Positions 43,801-51,449 of a stretch of DNA of 64,000 bases are shown piece by piece. The first letter of the stretch is position 1, and every line of letters starts with the position of its first letter. The translations under genes and the position numbers were made by a program. Source of the stretch: CAIKZZ01 sp035524495 (lineage in GTDB: Bacteria > Pseudomonadota > Gammaproteobacteria > Steroidobacterales > Steroidobacteraceae). The notes beneath the pieces were generated by a model. It made no database searches and was not told the DNA's origin. It saw only the letters and a list, made by a program, of their open reading frames with translations. Where the stretch lies: NCBI GenBank assembly GCA_035524495.1, contig DATKOR010000080.1:1-64000 (forward strand). The letters run 5' to 3'.

Positions 43801-45819
43801 GTGAGTTCATCGCCGTTCCCCCACCTGCTCGCGCCGCTCGATCTCGGCTGGGTGGTGCTTCGCAACCGCGCGCTGATGGGCTCGATGCATACCGGGCTCG
43901 AGGACCGCGCACGCGACTATCCGCGGCTCGCGACTTACCTCGCCGAGCGCGCCCGCGGCGGCGTCGGTCTCATCGTCACCGGTGGCATCGCGCCGAACCG
44001 CGCTGGCTGGGCGGCGCCGTTCGCCGCGAAGCTGAGCACCCGCGGCGAAGTCGCCCGCCACCGCCTCGTCAGCGACGCGGTGCACGCCGAGGGCGGACAC
44101 GTGTGCATGCAGATCCTGCACACCGGGCGCTACGCCTACCACCCGCTCGCGGTCGCGCCGAGCGCGCTGCGCGCGCCGATCTCGCGCTTCACGCCCTGGG
44201 AGCTGAGCGCGCGCGGCGTCCGGCGCCAGGTCGCCGCGTTCGCGCGCTGCGCGGCGCTCGCGCGCGAGGCCGGTTACGACGGCGTCGAGGTCATGGGATC
44301 CGAGGGCTACCTGATCAACCAGTTCATCGCCGCGCGCACCAACCGGCGCAGCGACGAGTGGGGCGGCAGCTACGCGAACCGGATCCGCTTCGCGCTCGCG
44401 GTCGTGCGCGCGGTGCGCGCCGCGCTCGGGCCCGACTCGATCCTGATCTACCGGCTGTCGATGCTCGATCTCGTCGAGGGCGGCAGCAGCTGGGACGAGG
44501 TCGTCGAGCTCGCGCAGGGCGTCGAGGCGGCGGGCGCCACGATCATCAACACCGGCATCGGCTGGCACGAGGCGCGCATCCCGACAATCGCGACGCTGGT
44601 GCCGCGCGCGGCGTTCGGCTGGGTCACCGAGCGGCTGCGCCCGCACGTCAAGGCGCCGCTCGTCGCCACCAACCGGATCAACGATCCCGCGGTCGCCGAG
44701 GGGCTGCTGGCGCGCGGCGGCGCGAGCCTCGTGTCGATGGCCCGGCCGCTGCTCGCCGATCCCGACTTCATGCTGAAGGCCGCGGCCGGCCGCGCCGACG
44801 AGATCAACACCTGCATCGCCTGCAACCAGGCGTGCCTCGACCACATCTTCGAGCGCCAGACGGCGACCTGCCTCGTGAACCCGCGCGCCGGACGCGAGAC
44901 CGAGCTCGTGATCCGCCCGAGCGCGCAGCCGCGACGCATCGCGGTGGTCGGAGCGGGGCCCGCCGGCCTTTCCTGCGCGACGGTCGCCGCCGAGCGCGGC
45001 CACCACGTGACGCTGATCGAGCAGGGCCGCGAGATCGGCGGGCAGTTCAACCTCGCGAAGCGCATCCCGGGCAAGGAGGAGTTCGCCGAGACGCTGCGCT
45101 ACTTCAGGCGCCGCATCGAGCTGACGGGCGTCGAGCTGCGCCTCGGGGCGACGGCGGACGCGCGACTCCTCGCAAGCGGCTTCGAGACGATCGTGCTCGC
45201 GACCGGGGTCACGCCGCGCCACCCGGCGATCCCCGGGCTCGACGACGCCCGCGTCGTCTCCTACGCCGAGGCCATCGGCGGCGCGCCCGTCGGGCGGCGC
45301 GTCGCGATCATCGGCGCCGGCGGCATCGGCTTCGACGTCGCGGAGTTCCTGACGCACGCGGCCGACGGCCCGCCGCTCGAGGCGTTCGCGCGCGAGTGGG
45401 GCATTGACCTCAGCTACGCGGGCCGCGGTGGCCTCGCGCCGCCGGCACCGGCGGCTCACACGCCGCGCGAGGTGTGGCTGCTGCAGCGAAAGGCGACGCG
45501 CGTCGGCGCCGGGCTCGCCAAGACGACCGGGTGGATCCACCGCGAGCAGCTCAGGCGCCGCGGCGTCCAGTTCGTGCCCGGCGTCGAGTACGAGCGGCTC
45601 GACGCCGCCGGCCTGCACGTTCGGGTCGGCGGCGAGCCGCGCGTGCTCGCCATCGACACGGTCGTCGTGTGCGCCGGCCAGGAGCCAGCGCGCGCACTGC
45701 TGGCGCCATTGACGGCGCTCGGCGCGACGCCGCACCTGATCGGCGGCGCCGACGTTGCCGCCGAGCTCGATGCCAAGCGCGCGATCGCGCAGGGCGCCGA
45801 GCTCGCCGCGGGGTTCTGA
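43801..45819 (+). CDS. fadH: NADPH-dependent 2,4-dienoyl-CoA reductase
   Basis: The 672-residue flavo-iron-sulfur enzyme, the same length as E. coli FadH, reduces 2,4-dienoyl-CoA during beta-oxidation of unsaturated fatty acids. An N-terminal old-yellow-enzyme TIM barrel (1 to about 330: LGWVVLRNRALMGSMHTGLE, YDGVEVMGSEGYLINQFIAA, NRRSDEWGGSYANR) is followed by the 4Fe-4S cluster CIACNQACLDHIF...C. A C-terminal FAD/NADPH domain follows, with AVVGAGPAGLSCA and AIIGAGGIGFDVAEF. It heads a tight series with the YgjP-like peptidase and kynA. Confidence 0.95.
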   Translation: MSSSPFPHLLAPLDLGWVVLRNRALMGSMHTGLEDRARDYPRLATYLAERARGGVGLIVTGGIAPNRAGWAAPFAAKLSTRGEVARHRLVSDAVHAEGGHVCMQILHTGRYAYHPLAVAPSALRAPISRFTPWELSARGVRRQVAAFARCAALAREAGYDGVEVMGSEGYLINQFIAARTNRRSDEWGGSYANRIRFALAVVRAVRAALGPDSILIYRLSMLDLVEGGSSWDEVVELAQGVEAAGATIINTGIGWHEARIPTIATLVPRAAFGWVTERLRPHVKAPLVATNRINDPAVAEGLLARGGASLVSMARPLLADPDFMLKAAAGRADEINTCIACNQACLDHIFERQTATCLVNPRAGRETELVIRPSAQPRRIAVVGAGPAGLSCATVAAERGHHVTLIEQGREIGGQFNLAKRIPGKEEFAETLRYFRRRIELTGVELRLGATADARLLASGFETIVLATGVTPRHPAIPGLDDARVVSYAEAIGGAPVGRRVAIIGAGGIGFDVAEFLTHAADGPPLEAFAREWGIDLSYAGRGGLAPPAPAAHTPREVWLLQRKATRVGAGLAKTTGWIHREQLRRRGVQFVPGVEYERLDAAGLHVRVGGEPRVLAIDTVVVCAGQEPARALLAPLTALGATPHLIGGADVAAELDAKRAIAQGAELAAGF

Positions 45820-45820
45820 G

Positions 45821-46564
45821 GTGGGCCTGCTGACCCCGCAGATTCCGCTCTTCGACGGCCGCCGCGGGGAGTTCGGGGTGCGCCGCAGCGCCCGTGCGCG
45901 ACGGCTGACCGTGCGGGTGTATCCGGGCGGGCGCGTCGAAATCACGGTGCCGCACGGCGTGCGGCCGGCAGCGGTCGCGGACTTCGTCGCTCGGCACCGG
46001 GCGTGGATCGACGCGCGCATCGCCGAGCTCAGGACCCACCCCGATCCGCTCTTCGAGCCGATGCCGGATCGCGTCGTGCTGCAGGCGCTCGGCGACGAGT
46101 GGCGGGTGCGCTACCTCGCGCGGCGGCGCGCGGGCCTCAAGGTGCGCGAGCCGCGCCTGCTCGAGGTGTACGGCGACCACGCCGACACCTCGGTGGCGCG
46201 CCGGCTCCTGCGCCGCTGGCTGACCGACGAGGCGCGCTCGGCGCTCGGGCCATGGCTCGCCGAGCTCGCCGACGAGGGCGGCTTTCGCTATCACCACCTG
46301 CAGCTTCGGCGCCAGCGCACGCGCTGGGGCAGCTGCTCGCGGCTCGGTACGATCAGCCTCAACGTCTGCCTGCTGTTCCAGCCGCCCGAGGTGGTGCGCT
46401 ACCTGATGCTGCACGAGCTCTGCCACACGCGGCACATGAACCACTCGGCGCGCTTCTGGCGGCTGGTCGCGGCCCACGAGCCCGGCTACCGGGCGCTCGA
46501 TCGCGAGCTGACCCGCGGCTGGCGCCACGTGCCGGGCTGGGTCTACGGAGAGGAGGAGCCATGA
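45821..46564 (+). CDS. YgjP-like zinc metallopeptidase (DUF45/M48-type)
   Basis: The 247-residue protein carries the YgjP/DUF45 pattern: a basic N-terminal part (RRSARARRLTVRVYPGGRVE), the TRWGSCSRLGTISLN motif and the zincin motif HELCHTRHMNHSARFW with HExxH and a downstream His. It is predicted to be cytoplasmic. Homologues are called metal-dependent hydrolases with no firm substrate. The GTG at 45821 is one base after the fadH stop. Its TGA overlaps kynA (ATGA). Confidence 0.88.
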   Translation: MGLLTPQIPLFDGRRGEFGVRRSARARRLTVRVYPGGRVEITVPHGVRPAAVADFVARHRAWIDARIAELRTHPDPLFEPMPDRVVLQALGDEWRVRYLARRRAGLKVREPRLLEVYGDHADTSVARRLLRRWLTDEARSALGPWLAELADEGGFRYHHLQLRRQRTRWGSCSRLGTISLNVCLLFQPPEVVRYLMLHELCHTRHMNHSARFWRLVAAHEPGYRALDRELTRGWRHVPGWVYGEEEP

Positions 46565-47439
46565 GTACACCGCAGGACCCCGGCGCGACGCAGGAGCCCG
46601 CGTCCTCGGCGGCCGTCGACGTCGCGAGCGAGTCGGTGTTCTGGGACGTGCCGCAGTCGCAGACCTACGGCGGCTACCTCGACCTCGCGAAGCTGCTGAG
46701 CGCCCAGCACCCGCGCTCGCCCGAGCACGACGAGATGCTGTTCATCATCGTGCACCAGACGAGCGAGCTGTGGATGAAACTGTGCCTGCACGAGCTCAGG
46801 GCCGCCATCGCGTGCATCCGGCGCGACGAGCTGCCGCCGTGCTTCAAGATGCTGACCCGCGTCGGCCACATCCAGGGCCAGCTGGTGCACGCCTGGGACG
46901 TGCTCGCGACGCTGACGCCGTTCGACTACTCGAGCTTTCGCAACCAGCTCGGGCGCGCCTCGGGCTTCCAGTCATGGCAGTACCGGCTGCTCGAGTTCAC
47001 GATCGGCAACAAGAACCGCGACATGATCGCCGTGCACCGCGCGGACCCGGCCGCCTTCGAGCTGCTGAGCCGCGCGCTCGTCGCGCCGTCGCTGTACGAC
47101 GAGGCACTCCGGCTCCTGTCGCGGCGCGGCTTCGAGATCCCGGAGGCGCTACTCAATCGCGACTTCGCCGAGCCCTACGCGCCGCACAAGCAGGTGACGG
47201 CGGCGTGGCTCGCCGTGTATCACAGCACCGAGGCGAACTGGGACCTCTACGAGCTCGCCGAGAAGCTCGTCGACCTCGACCACCGCTTCCAGCTGTGGCG
47301 CTTCTCGCACATGAAGACCGTCGAGCGCATCATCGGCTACAAGCGCGGCACCGGCGGCACGAGCGGGGTCGCCTACCTCGCGAAGGCGCTCGAGCTGCGC
47401 TTCTTTCCCGAGCTCTGGTCGGCCCGGACCTCGATGTGA
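46561..47439 (+). CDS. kynA: Tryptophan 2,3-dioxygenase
   Basis: The 292-residue heme dioxygenase opens the indole ring of tryptophan to N-formylkynurenine. Motifs include TYGGYLDLAKLLSAQHPRS, MLFIIVHQTSELWMKL with the distal-side His, GRASGFQSWQYRLLEF and LWRFSHMKTVERIIGYKRG with the heme-ligand His, then GTGGTSGVAYL. The ATG overlaps the stop of the YgjP-like gene. The next genes of the kynurenine route (kynB, kynU) are not in the window. Confidence 0.96.
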   Translation: MSTPQDPGATQEPASSAAVDVASESVFWDVPQSQTYGGYLDLAKLLSAQHPRSPEHDEMLFIIVHQTSELWMKLCLHELRAAIACIRRDELPPCFKMLTRVGHIQGQLVHAWDVLATLTPFDYSSFRNQLGRASGFQSWQYRLLEFTIGNKNRDMIAVHRADPAAFELLSRALVAPSLYDEALRLLSRRGFEIPEALLNRDFAEPYAPHKQVTAAWLAVYHSTEANWDLYELAEKLVDLDHRFQLWRFSHMKTVERIIGYKRGTGGTSGVAYLAKALELRFFPELWSARTSM

Positions 47440-47440
47440 G

Positions 47441-47456
47441 TCAGGCGCGCGCCTGA
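47441..47456. terminator. 16-bp perfect palindrome between kynA and msrQ ends
   Basis: TCAGGCGCGCGCCTGA reads the same on both strands, lies one base after the kynA stop and contains the msrQ stop. It can form a stem in either transcript, so it may act as a bidirectional 3-prime end stabiliser. There is no T-run, so factor-independent termination is doubtful. Confidence 0.35.
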
Positions 47457-48079
47457 CCGGCGAGCACGGCACCGGCGCCGCGCCGCCGCCACGCCCTGAC
47501 CGCGCGCATGCCGAGCAGCAGCGCCAGTACCGCGGCGTACACGAGCGGCGCGCGCACGTCGCGCTTGACCTGCCAGTAATAGTGCCAGCAGCCGAGCACG
47601 GCCGCCGGGTAGATCGCGTAGTGCAGCCGCTGCCAGCGCCGCCCGAGCCGCCGTTGCGCGGCGCGCGTCGAGGTCGCCGCGAGCGGCACGAGCAGCACGA
47701 ACGCCGTGAAGCCGAGCGTGATCCAGCGACGCTTCGCGATGTCCTCGAGCAGCACGCGCCAGTCGAAGCTCTGGTCGACGGCGAAGTACATCGCCAGGTG
47801 GAGCGTCAGGTACCCGAACGCCGCGAGCCCGAGCATCCGCCGGTAGAGCAGCCAGCGCGCCGAGCCGGTCAGGATCCTGAGCGGCGTGAGCGCGAGCGTC
47901 GCGAGCAGCAGCCGCAGCGCCCACAGGCCCAGCTGGTCGGTCAGCGTCGCGACCGGGTTGGTGCCGAGCGTCGCGCCGCCGAGGCCGAATGCGCGCACCG
48001 CGAGCGTCGCAATCGGCACCCACAGCGCGACGAACAGCAGCGTCTTGCCGACGCGCCGCCACCAGAAGTCCGGGTTCAG
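47441..48079 (-). CDS. msrQ: MsrQ (YedZ), heme-binding membrane subunit of the MsrPQ repair system
   Basis: MsrQ is a heme-b membrane protein that passes electrons from the quinone pool or flavin reductase to MsrP. The sequence shows about six helices, with histidines in LTLHLAMYFAVDQ and RLHYAIYPAAVLGCWHYYW typical of ferric-reductase-like proteins. No ATG, GTG or TTG is available near the expected N-terminus. A CTG at 48079 overlaps the msrP stop (CTGA), has GGAGGAA upstream and gives 212 residues (E. coli 211). I infer a CTG start. Confidence 0.88.
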   Translation of the reverse strand: MNPDFWWRRVGKTLLFVALWVPIATLAVRAFGLGGATLGTNPVATLTDQLGLWALRLLLATLALTPLRILTGSARWLLYRRMLGLAAFGYLTLHLAMYFAVDQSFDWRVLLEDIAKRRWITLGFTAFVLLVPLAATSTRAAQRRLGRRWQRLHYAIYPAAVLGCWHYYWQVKRDVRAPLVYAAVLALLLGMRAVRAWRRRGAGAVLAGQARA

Positions 48080-49029
48080 AAGTTCCTCCGCAGGTCCATC
48101 CCGGCATACAGGTCCGCAACCTCGCGCGCATAGCCGTTGAACGGCAGCGTCGGCTGGCGCGGCGCGAACAGTCCGGCGCCGATGCGCCGTTCGGTCTTCT
48201 GGCTCCAGCGCGGGTGGTCGACGGCGGGGTTCACGTTCGCGTAGAAACCGTACTCCTCGGGCGCCGCGCGACTCCAGCTCGTCGTCGGCATCTGCGCCGT
48301 GAAGTCGATGCGCACGATCGCCTTGATGCTCTTGAAGCCGTACTTCCAGGGCACGACGAGCCTGAGCGGTGCGCCGTTCTGGTTCGGCAGCACCCTGCCG
48401 TAGAGGCCGACCGCGAGCAGCGCCAGCGGATGCATCGCCTCGTCGATCCGCAATCCCTCCTGGTAGGGCCACTCGAGCACCGGCACGCGCTGGCCCGGCA
48501 TCTGCGCGAAATCCTTCAGCGTCGTGAAGGCGACGTACTTCGCGCGCGAGGTCGGGCGAAAGCGCTTCAGCACCTCGCCGAGCGGGATCCCGACCCACGG
48601 GATCACCATCGACCAGGCCTCCACGCAGCGCAGGCGATAGATCCGCTCCTCGAGGGCGTGGGGTTTCAGGAGGTCCTCGAGCGTCACCGGACCGCGCAGC
48701 TCGGCCTCGCCGCCGATCGTCACCGACCACGGCTTCACGCGCAGGCGGCCAGCGTTCTGGGAGGGGTCCGACTTGTCGGTCCCGAACTCGTAGTAGTTGT
48801 TGTACGTCGTCACGTCGTCCCAGCTGTTCGGGGCCTCGACCGTGCTGTACTCGGCGTTGCGGCGTGCCGCGAGCGCCTCGCCCGTGGGCGTGCCCGTCGC
48901 GAGGGCCGCCGGGGCCGCGACGCCGGCCGCGGCGGCGAGCGCGCCGGCGAGGAAGCGGCGGCGCCCTGCGTACACCTCGGGCGGCGTAATCGCGGATGGC
49001 GGGATGTCGGGCGGGCGGCGGATCAGCAT
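48076..49029 (-). CDS. msrP: MsrP (YedY), periplasmic methionine-sulfoxide reductase molybdoprotein
   Basis: MsrP reduces oxidised methionines in periplasmic proteins using a molybdopterin cofactor. The N-terminus MLIRRPPDIPPSAITPPEVY leads into a Tat signal (GRRRFLAGALAAAAGVAAP). The body shows NNYYEFGTDKSDP, RLRCVEAWSMVIPWVG with the Mo-ligand Cys, VAFTTLKDFAQMPGQ and WKYGFKSIKAIVRIDF. I chose the ATG at 49029, which has GGAGG 5 nt upstream, over the in-frame ATG at 49050. It follows the HTH gene after 76 bp and is coupled to msrQ. Confidence 0.93.
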   Translation of the reverse strand: MLIRRPPDIPPSAITPPEVYAGRRRFLAGALAAAAGVAAPAALATGTPTGEALAARRNAEYSTVEAPNSWDDVTTYNNYYEFGTDKSDPSQNAGRLRVKPWSVTIGGEAELRGPVTLEDLLKPHALEERIYRLRCVEAWSMVIPWVGIPLGEVLKRFRPTSRAKYVAFTTLKDFAQMPGQRVPVLEWPYQEGLRIDEAMHPLALLAVGLYGRVLPNQNGAPLRLVVPWKYGFKSIKAIVRIDFTAQMPTTSWSRAAPEEYGFYANVNPAVDHPRWSQKTERRIGAGLFAPRQPTLPFNGYAREVADLYAGMDLRRNF

Positions 49030-49105
49030 CGCGGCCTCCGGCGCCACCATGGCGCCGTCCCGAGATTAGACCGGTCGGGGCCCGGAAAGATTTCCGTTGG
49101 CGTCT

Positions 49106-49471
49106 TTAGGCCGGTGCCCGTTTCCGGGCGGCCCGGCGCCGCGGCCGCCGGACATCGACCGGGCGGATGCCGAGCCGCAGCCCCATCGTGCGCAGCACGA
49201 TCTCGACGGTGCGCATCTCGGGATTGCCGTCGCGCGACAGCATCCGGTAGAGGAAGGTGCGGTTGAGGCCCGCGGCCTGGGCGACCGCCGCGACGCCGCC
49301 GAAGTGCTTGGTCAGGCGGCGCAGCGCCGTGAGCACGTCACGGTCATGGCCGCGCTCGAGCAGGCGGTCGAGTGCACGGGCGATCTCCTCGACGTTATCC
49401 CAGCGACGCGCGATGTCGTCGGTGCTGATCGACGAGACCTTCGGAACCGTTTCTGGCGTTCGCTTGCTCAA
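49106..49471 (-). CDS. Small HTH protein resembling addiction-module antidotes
   Basis: The 121-residue protein has a helix-turn-helix region: DVLTALRRLTKHFGGVAAVA, QAAGLNRTFLYRMLSRDGNP, EMRTVEIVLRTMGLRLGIRP. This matches the pattern of HigA/GraA-like 'probable addiction module antidote' proteins (AQAAGLxRTxLYRxLSxxGNP). It ends with a basic tail (RRPRRRAARKRAPA). No toxin partner (RelE/HigB-like) is adjacent, so it is probably an orphan regulator. The start is a TTG overlapping the upstream membrane-protein stop (TTGA). It could regulate the operon in which it sits. Confidence 0.75.
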   Translation of the reverse strand: MSKRTPETVPKVSSISTDDIARRWDNVEEIARALDRLLERGHDRDVLTALRRLTKHFGGVAAVAQAAGLNRTFLYRMLSRDGNPEMRTVEIVLRTMGLRLGIRPVDVRRPRRRAARKRAPA

Positions 49472-50097
49472 ATTCGACCTTGCCTGTCACCCGGAAATCG
49501 CAGGCCGCGCGGTGCCGCCTCGGGGCCGGTGTGAATCTCGGTGTGCAGGCGACGCTCATCCTCCGCCGCGGTTCCCGGCCGCCGGCGCTCGTGCGCTTCG
49601 CGGCCCGTGCCGCGCGCGCGCCCGGCGCGCTGGCGCAGGGCGACGTGCGTCACCAGGAGGCCCATGACCGCGAGTCCGAGCACCCAGTGGACAAGGCTGA
49701 TGATAGGACGGGACTCTTCACTTGCGAAATAGTAGAGGCCGTAGCCCGTCCCCACAACGATCAGTACCGTCAAGATCAGCGAAGCTCCGCTCGCCCGGTT
49801 GTGGCCCGTCTGCCAGGCGCGGCGCAGGTGGGGTAGCAGCAGCGTCCCGAGGCCGACGAGCGCCGCCATCGCGGCGAGGCCGTGCAGGCGCAGCCACCAC
49901 TTCTCGAGCGGATGCGGCCCTTCGCCGAACTCGGTCGGGACGCGCGCGAAATGGTGGAACAGCAGCCAGCCGATGCCACTGCCCGCGAGCGTGCCGAATA
50001 CGACATAAAGTGTTCGCTTGTGACCGGGTTCGAGCCGGACGGTGGTCGGCGGCGGCGGATGTCCGCGCCCGCGGGCACCCCGGTAAGCGCGGGTCAT
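49468..50097 (-). CDS. Four-helix membrane protein, DUF4405/b-type-cytochrome-like
   Basis: The 209-residue product has four transmembrane helices: LYVVFGTLAGSGIGWLLFHH, GLAAMAALVGLGTLLLPHL, ASLILTVLIVVGTGYGLYYF and VHWVLGLAVMGLLVTHVALR. Histidines near the membrane faces of helices 2 and 4 (RLHG, LPHL, LVHW, VTHV) could bind b-type heme, as suggested for DUF4405 proteins linked to ApbE. An Arg/Pro-rich C-tail follows. It overlaps apbE by 4 bp upstream and the HTH gene downstream. An electron-transfer role from quinol to the FMN protein is inference from context. Confidence 0.72.
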   Translation of the reverse strand: MTRAYRGARGRGHPPPPTTVRLEPGHKRTLYVVFGTLAGSGIGWLLFHHFARVPTEFGEGPHPLEKWWLRLHGLAAMAALVGLGTLLLPHLRRAWQTGHNRASGASLILTVLIVVGTGYGLYYFASEESRPIISLVHWVLGLAVMGLLVTHVALRQRAGRARGTGREAHERRRPGTAAEDERRLHTEIHTGPEAAPRGLRFPGDRQGRI

Positions 50098-50954
50098 GCG
50101 GCCTCCGGCAGCGATCCGCGGCCGAGGAGGCGCGCGCTCGCCGCGAGCCGCGCGAGCGCAGGATGCTGCGCATCGCCGCTCACCAGCACGACCTTGGTGA
50201 GCGCGTCGGCCGTCGTGCAGTCGGGCGCGATCACGCTTGCGCTCATGCCGTGGCCGCACGCAGCGCCGGTCGCGGGATCGACGAACGGCGTTGCGCCGGT
50301 GGTCGCCGCGCTCGCGGAGGTCGCGAGCGCCGCATTCGCGAGCTCGGCGAGCGGCGCGACGCGCGCACCGTCGCCCGGGAGCCTGACGTGGATGCGTTCC
50401 GGCGTCTCGCCGAGCACGCGCAGGTCGCCGCCCGCGTTCACCGACGCCGAGCGCACGCCGCGCGCCGCCAACGTCTCGATGGCGCGATCGACGGCGAAGC
50501 CCTTCGCGATGCCGCCGAGGTCGACCCAGAGGGGCGCCGCGAGACGCACGCGACCATCGCCGAGGAACTCGATCGCCTCGTGAAAGCGCAGTGCCGCGGT
50601 CGGCGCGGGCGTGCCGCAAGGCGCAGGCACCAGCCCCGCGCGCACGAGCGCCGGCGCGACCGCGCAGTCGAACGCGCCCGCCGAGGCGGCGCCGATCTGC
50701 GCGGCGCGCCTCAGCACCGCGCGCGTCCACGGCGCGACCTCGACGGGCACGCCGGGCGCCGCGCGGTTGAGGCGGCTCAGGTCGCTCGTCGGTTCGTGGA
50801 AGCTCATCAGCGCCTGGACCCGCGCGACCGCCGCGAACGCCGCGCCGAACGCCGCCGCGAGGTCGCGGCAGGCGCCCGGATCGCGCACGCGGATGCCCAC
50901 GAGCGTGCCGAGCAGCGCCCGCGCGCGGGCTTCAGTGCCTGAGCGCGACGTCAT
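50094..50954 (-). CDS. apbE: FAD:protein FMN transferase ApbE
   Basis: ApbE attaches FMN covalently to a Thr/Ser of target proteins using FAD. The 286-residue product has the family motifs MSFHEPTSDLSRLNR, GAFDCAVAPAL, VDLGGIAKGFAVDRA, VNAGGDLRVLG and a C-terminal TADALTKVVLV. There is no lipobox or clear signal peptide, which is unusual for a transferase acting on exported targets; the flavinylation may occur before export or the start may differ. It overlaps the FMN-binding gene by 23 bp; that protein is its obvious substrate. Confidence 0.93.
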   Translation of the reverse strand: MTSRSGTEARARALLGTLVGIRVRDPGACRDLAAAFGAAFAAVARVQALMSFHEPTSDLSRLNRAAPGVPVEVAPWTRAVLRRAAQIGAASAGAFDCAVAPALVRAGLVPAPCGTPAPTAALRFHEAIEFLGDGRVRLAAPLWVDLGGIAKGFAVDRAIETLAARGVRSASVNAGGDLRVLGETPERIHVRLPGDGARVAPLAELANAALATSASAATTGATPFVDPATGAACGHGMSASVIAPDCTTADALTKVVLVSGDAQHPALARLAASARLLGRGSLPEAA

Positions 50955-51444
50955 AGAGCGCGAGGATCCGGTTGATCGCCTGGGTCAGGTGCGTGCACGA
51001 CAGCGTCGCGCCGCTGATGTTCTGGATGTCGTGATCCATCCTGAGCGGCGCACGCTTGCCGACGAACTGGCGGCGCCAGCGCTCGTTGCGGATCTCGTAG
51101 CCGTAGGGCTCGCGGTACGCGAGGATCTCGACCTGGCGGATCGTGCCGTCGGCGTTGAGGCCGACGGCGAAGGTGATCAGCTCGTGCTTGCCGACGACCT
51201 CGTCGACGAAGAAGTAGCCGGCATCGCCGACGCGCCACGACTGGATCTCGTGCCGCGAGACCGGGCTGCCGCTCGACTTCGCGATCGCCTCGCGCTGCTC
51301 GTCGCTGAGCGCGAGCCGCAGCGACTCGAAGCGCGCACCCGGGAAGATCGCCTGCTGCGCCTGCTCGACCGAGAGGTAGTTGGTCGCGCACGCCGGCGTC
51401 GAGACCGCCGCGACCGGCAGCCACAGCCAGTGCGAGGCGCGCAT
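50932..51444 (-). CDS. Exported FMN-binding protein, likely ApbE substrate
   Basis: The 170-residue protein has a short signal peptide (HWLWLPVAAVSTPACATN) and an FMN-binding (RnfG/NqrC-type) domain: KHELITFAVGLNADGTIRQV, EILAYREPYGYEIRNERW, and the flavinylation motif NISGATLSC with Thr147 as the expected FMN attachment site. It would act in the periplasm as a one- or two-electron carrier. It sits 5 bp after the NRAMP-like transporter and overlaps apbE, so transporter, carrier and maturase are made together. Confidence 0.9.
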   Translation of the reverse strand: MRASHWLWLPVAAVSTPACATNYLSVEQAQQAIFPGARFESLRLALSDEQREAIAKSSGSPVSRHEIQSWRVGDAGYFFVDEVVGKHELITFAVGLNADGTIRQVEILAYREPYGYEIRNERWRRQFVGKRAPLRMDHDIQNISGATLSCTHLTQAINRILALYDVALRH

Positions 51445-51449
51445 CGGCC

